Shown here: positions 61,106 to 64,000 of the stretch, piece by piece
How positions within the stretch are numbered: the stretch's first letter is position 1
Layout of the letters: every line of letters begins with the position of its first letter
Source: Pseudomonadota bacterium
GTDB lineage: Bacteria > Pseudomonadota > Gammaproteobacteria > Xanthomonadales > Ahniellaceae
DNA length: 64,000 nucleotides
Assembly (NCBI GenBank): GCA_022843465.1
Contig: JALHNO010000005.1
Span: 148,691-212,690 of the forward strand
Direction: 5' to 3'
Made by a program: the position numbers and the translations under genes
Notes under the pieces: generated by a model
Told to the model about the DNA's origin: nothing
What the model saw: the letters and a program-made list of their open reading frames with translations, nothing else
Databases searched by the model: none

Positions 61106-61111
61106 TATAAT
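61106..61111 (+). promoter_or_regulatory. -10 box between the divergent oxygenase genes
   Basis: A perfect TATAAT lies 38 bases before the start of the plus-strand oxygenase gene. No good -35 hexamer sits upstream; that position overlaps the 5' end of the minus-strand paralogue, so the two genes may interfere in transcription. Confidence 0.4.
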
Positions 61112-61143
61112 GGACCACTGTTCCCGGCTTAGTCGAGATCTTC

Positions 61144-62403
61144 ATGCTCAACCCCGCGGTCCGCCAGTCCCTGCAGCAGTTGTCGGAGACATTCCGCGCC
61201 GCGCAGCCATTCCGCCACGTGGTGATCGACGACTTCCTGGAACCGTCGGTGGCGGAAGGCATGCTGCGGTCGTTTCCCGGATTCGATGCCCGGTATGCGC
61301 TGAATGAGATGGGGCAGGTGGGCGGCAAGGCCGTCCGCGAGGCGGTGACCGAACTTCCCGAGCCCTATCCGCAACTCGACCAGTGGATCCAGTCGCGTGA
61401 CTTTCTGGCGGCGATGGAGCAACTGACCGGTATTCCCGACCTGCTCTACGACCCGCACTACTTTGGTGGCGGCACCCATGAGAATGTCGATGGCCAGAGC
61501 CTCGACATGCATATCGATTTCAATTATCACCCGGCTGATCGCAGTCACCGCCGGCTGAACCTGATCGTTTATCTCAACCCCGAGTGGGAGGCGGCCTGGG
61601 GCGGCTGCATCGAGTTTGCCGAAGATCCCTGGGATCCCGGCAATCGCAATCGCAAGCAGGTGCTGCCGCTGTTCAATCGTTGCGTGGTGTTCGAAACCAA
61701 TGAGCGATCCTGGCATGGCTTCCCCCGCATCCAGCTCCCGGCCGAACGCAAGCAGCTGTCGCGACGATCCCTCGCCATCTACCTCTACACCCGTGAGCGC
61801 CCGCCGGAGGAAACCGCACCGGCGCATGCGACGGTGTATGTGCCCGATGCGCGGCCGCAACATCTGGTCGCCGGTCATGTGTTGAGCCAGGCCGATACCG
61901 ATCAGCTCGATCATTGTCTGGCCTCGGCGAATGGTCAGTTGAAGTTCCTGTACGAGCGTGAGAAGGATTTTTCGGCGCAGATCGCCGCCCTGCAGCATGC
62001 GGTGCGCGAAGCGAACGCCGCCGCCCGTGTCGATGTGCTGGGCTATGCGCGTCAGATCGGCGCGCCGCGCGGGATCTGGCCCGATGGCTGGTCATCGCGG
62101 CACAGCGGCCTGGTGCTGAAGATGGAGCGCGCCTGCCGATCTGCTGTGCTCAGGGTCTGGGTGCCAGAAGCGCTCGATGGATCTTTTGAGCTGGTTGTTG
62201 CCATTGATTCAGTGCCGGAGACCCATCGTCTGCGCGGCGGCCGTGTCTGCGAGCTGAAGCTGCCGCTGCGGGCCCCGGCCGGGCGCGAACTGACGCTGGA
62301 ATTTTCTGCCAGCGCCGACTGGTTGCCCAGCAGCGATGGTGCGTCGGCGGATACCCGTGCGTTGGCGTTCCGGCTGTTGGACCTGTCACTGAACCATGAT
62401 TGA
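61144..62403 (+). CDS. 2-oxoglutarate/Fe(II) oxygenase, paralogue 2
   Basis: A 419-residue protein collinear with paralogue 1 over the first 235 residues, including identical motif positions: FRHVV at 23-27, LYDPHYFGGGTHEN at 101-114, His123-Asp125 (DMHIDFN) and His190 in SWHGFPR. It then carries its own coiled coil (about 265-300) and an extra C-terminal domain of about 120 residues (WPDGWSSRHSGLVLKMERA onward), beta-rich and resembling a carbohydrate-binding or jelly-roll fold, though not assigned. It is divergent from paralogue 1 with 68 bases between. relA starts 6 bases after its stop. Confidence 0.87.
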   Translation: MLNPAVRQSLQQLSETFRAAQPFRHVVIDDFLEPSVAEGMLRSFPGFDARYALNEMGQVGGKAVREAVTELPEPYPQLDQWIQSRDFLAAMEQLTGIPDLLYDPHYFGGGTHENVDGQSLDMHIDFNYHPADRSHRRLNLIVYLNPEWEAAWGGCIEFAEDPWDPGNRNRKQVLPLFNRCVVFETNERSWHGFPRIQLPAERKQLSRRSLAIYLYTRERPPEETAPAHATVYVPDARPQHLVAGHVLSQADTDQLDHCLASANGQLKFLYEREKDFSAQIAALQHAVREANAAARVDVLGYARQIGAPRGIWPDGWSSRHSGLVLKMERACRSAVLRVWVPEALDGSFELVVAIDSVPETHRLRGGRVCELKLPLRAPAGRELTLEFSASADWLPSSDGASADTRALAFRLLDLSLNHD

Positions 62404-62409
62404 GACTCG

Positions 62410-64000
62410 GTGAAGAATTCTCTGCCAGCACAAATCGAACTGACTGACTGGTTGGCAGCGCGGCGACCAGTGGCCGATCTGCTCGGTGCCGGCATCGATC
62501 CGGGCGAGTCGGCTGATCCCAGTCTGGTGCCTACCCTGGATCTGCTCGAACATCTGCGCGTGGATGGCGACACCCTGGCGGCGACCCTGGCGTACAGCCT
62601 GCAGCTTCCGCTGGAACGCTTGCCGGCGAGCCTGCATACCCTGGTCGATGGCCAGCGTGAGGCGGAGCGGGTCTGGCGGTTGTTCTCCGAAAAGGGGCAG
62701 ACGGTGGCGCCGGAAGGTCTGCGGCGGTTGCTGCTGGCGATCATCCGCGATCTTCGGGTCATCTTCATCCTGCTGGCACGCCAGCTGGTGCGCCTGCGCG
62801 CCGCCACCACGCTCTCGGCGGACGAGCAGGTCGCCCTGGCCCAGCTGACGGCAGACATCCATGCGCCGCTGGCCAACCGGCTGGGTATCTGGCAGCTGAA
62901 GTGGGAACTTGAGGACCTGTCGTTCCGCTATCTCAATCCGGATGCCTACAAGCGCATTGCCCGCGCGCTCGACGAACGTCGCGGCGATCGCGAGGCCTTC
63001 ATCGATCGCGTCAAGCGTGAACTGACCAGCAATCTGCGCGCCGAAGGCATCGAAGTCGAGATTGCGGGCAGGCCGAAACACATCTATTCGATCTGGCGCA
63101 AGATGACGCGCAAGCATGTCGATCTGGATGGACTCTACGACATTCGCGCGGTACGCCTGATGGTCGCCGATGTCGGCAGTTGCTACGCCGCGCTCGGCAT
63201 CGTGCATGCGCTGTGGCCGCCGGTGCCCGGCGAGTTCGACGACTACATCGCGCGTCCCAAGGGCAACAACTACCGCTCGCTGCACACTGCCGTCGTGGGC
63301 CCGGAGGGCAAGACCCTGGAGATACAGATCCGCACGCCGGAGATGCACGAGCACGCCGAACTCGGCGTCGCCGCGCACTGGCGCTACAAGGAAGGCGGCG
63401 GTGGTGATGCCGCGTTCGAACGCAAGATTGCCGGGCTGCGCAACCTGCTCGAATCCAAGGCCGACACCGAATCGGACGCTGCCCTGCTCGCTGGCCTGCA
63501 GACCGAAGTGGTCGAGGATCGCGTCTATCTGCTGACACCGCAGGGCAAGGTGGTGGACCTGCCCAAGGGCGCCACTGTGCTGGATTTCGCCTATCACGTG
63601 CACACCGAGGTGGGGCATCGCTGTCGCGGCGCCAAGTTGAACGGACGTCTGGTGCCGCTCGATCATCAGCCGGTCAGCGGTGAAACCATCGAGATCGTCA
63701 CCGGCAAGGTCTCCGAACCGAGACGCGACTGGCTGATGGGCTCGCGCCAGTTCCTGATCACGCCGCGCGCCAAGGAAAAGGTGCGCGCATGGTTCCGCAA
63801 GCTCGATCACGATCGCAATGTCAGTGCCGGCAAGGAAGTGCTCGACAAGGAGTTGCGTCGCGTTGCGCTGCATGAGTCGGATCTGGTCCAGGTGCCGGCG
63901 CGCTTCAATTTGAAGACGGTTGATGATCTGCTGGTCGCCGTGGGTATCGGCGAAGTCACGCCTGGCCAGGTGGCGCGCGCGCTGCACGAAATCGCCCAGC
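62410..64000 (+). CDS. relA: GTP pyrophosphokinase RelA (partial, 3' end outside)
   Basis: An open frame from GTG 62410 to the window edge, 530 codons and no stop, reading as the first two thirds of RelA. The N-terminal region has the HD-domain fold pattern but lacks the catalytic His-Asp pair, so hydrolysis is not expected. The (p)ppGpp synthetase domain shows GRPKHIYSIWRKM, YDIRAVRLMV, GEFDDYIARPKGNNYRSLHT and EIQIRTPEMHEHAELGVAAHW. The EFDD (ExDD) motif is typical of synthetase-only RelA rather than SpoT. A TGS domain follows (VYLLTPQGKVVDLPKGATVLD). It makes pppGpp on stalled ribosomes when amino acids run out. It starts 6 bases after the oxygenase stop. Confidence 0.94.
   Translation, partial: MKNSLPAQIELTDWLAARRPVADLLGAGIDPGESADPSLVPTLDLLEHLRVDGDTLAATLAYSLQLPLERLPASLHTLVDGQREAERVWRLFSEKGQTVAPEGLRRLLLAIIRDLRVIFILLARQLVRLRAATTLSADEQVALAQLTADIHAPLANRLGIWQLKWELEDLSFRYLNPDAYKRIARALDERRGDREAFIDRVKRELTSNLRAEGIEVEIAGRPKHIYSIWRKMTRKHVDLDGLYDIRAVRLMVADVGSCYAALGIVHALWPPVPGEFDDYIARPKGNNYRSLHTAVVGPEGKTLEIQIRTPEMHEHAELGVAAHWRYKEGGGGDAAFERKIAGLRNLLESKADTESDAALLAGLQTEVVEDRVYLLTPQGKVVDLPKGATVLDFAYHVHTEVGHRCRGAKLNGRLVPLDHQPVSGETIEIVTGKVSEPRRDWLMGSRQFLITPRAKEKVRAWFRKLDHDRNVSAGKEVLDKELRRVALHESDLVQVPARFNLKTVDDLLVAVGIGEVTPGQVARALHEIAQ

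Overview
The window is a GC-rich, gene-dense chromosomal segment of a gammaproteobacterium, most likely from the order Lysobacterales (Xanthomonadales). The best taxonomic markers are a fused aspartokinase/diaminopimelate decarboxylase (LysAC) followed by MurL and MurD2, an arrangement known from Xanthomonas; an rmlBACD-manC nucleotide-sugar block; a bactofilin next to ErpA; and several secreted proteins ending in a short F-A-[DN]-G-F-E tail. No tRNA, rRNA, CRISPR array, prophage or insertion sequence was seen. Most of the window is core chromosome; the accessory-looking part is about 16-24.6 kb.

Layout. 0-10 kb, mostly plus strand: the end of a TPR protein, a zinc-ribbon membrane protein, a coiled-coil membrane protein, bactofilin, ErpA, NudC, a small secreted protein, a secreted amidohydrolase, a quinone-type oxidoreductase and a POT peptide transporter. 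9.5-16 kb, minus strand: rmlB, rmlA, rmlC, rmlD and manC (dTDP-rhamnose and GDP-mannose for surface polysaccharide), then a secreted Asp-box protein. 16.1-18.6 kb: an array of seven palindromic repeats, a membrane protein with a sterol-desaturase-family enzyme, and a 192-bp tandem duplication covering the start of that enzyme and its upstream DNA. 18.9-24.6 kb: a secretome island with a cupredoxin-like protein, a small exported protein, a PA-domain metalloprotease and a PA-domain subtilase. Three of these share the FA[DN]GFE tail, and between the two proteases lies an unrecognised decayed copy of the cupredoxin gene.

25-35 kb: a membrane Ser/Thr kinase with a formylglycine-generating-enzyme-like sensor domain, a double-FHA protein, nadC with a Trm112-like gene, purEK, gcvT, gcvH and gcvPA (no gcvPB here). 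35-41 kb: an Ala/Lys/Pro histone-H1-like protein, a TonB-like lipoprotein, a serine hydrolase, and a LemA/M48-protease pair. 41-51 kb, minus strand: a GMC oxidoreductase, then the 4-bp-overlapping chain lysAC-murL-murD2-cytochrome b561, followed by a MOSC protein, and a Sua5-type tRNA-modification gene. This chain links the meso-diaminopimelate/lysine branch with the MurL/MurD2 route for placing D-glutamate in peptidoglycan. 50.8-56 kb: an ECF sigma factor translationally coupled to a TPR Ser/Thr kinase, an MgtC/DUF4010 membrane protein and Dps. 56-64 kb: HrpA helicase, two divergently transcribed paralogous 2OG-Fe(II) oxygenases, and the 5' part of a monofunctional-type relA that runs off the window.
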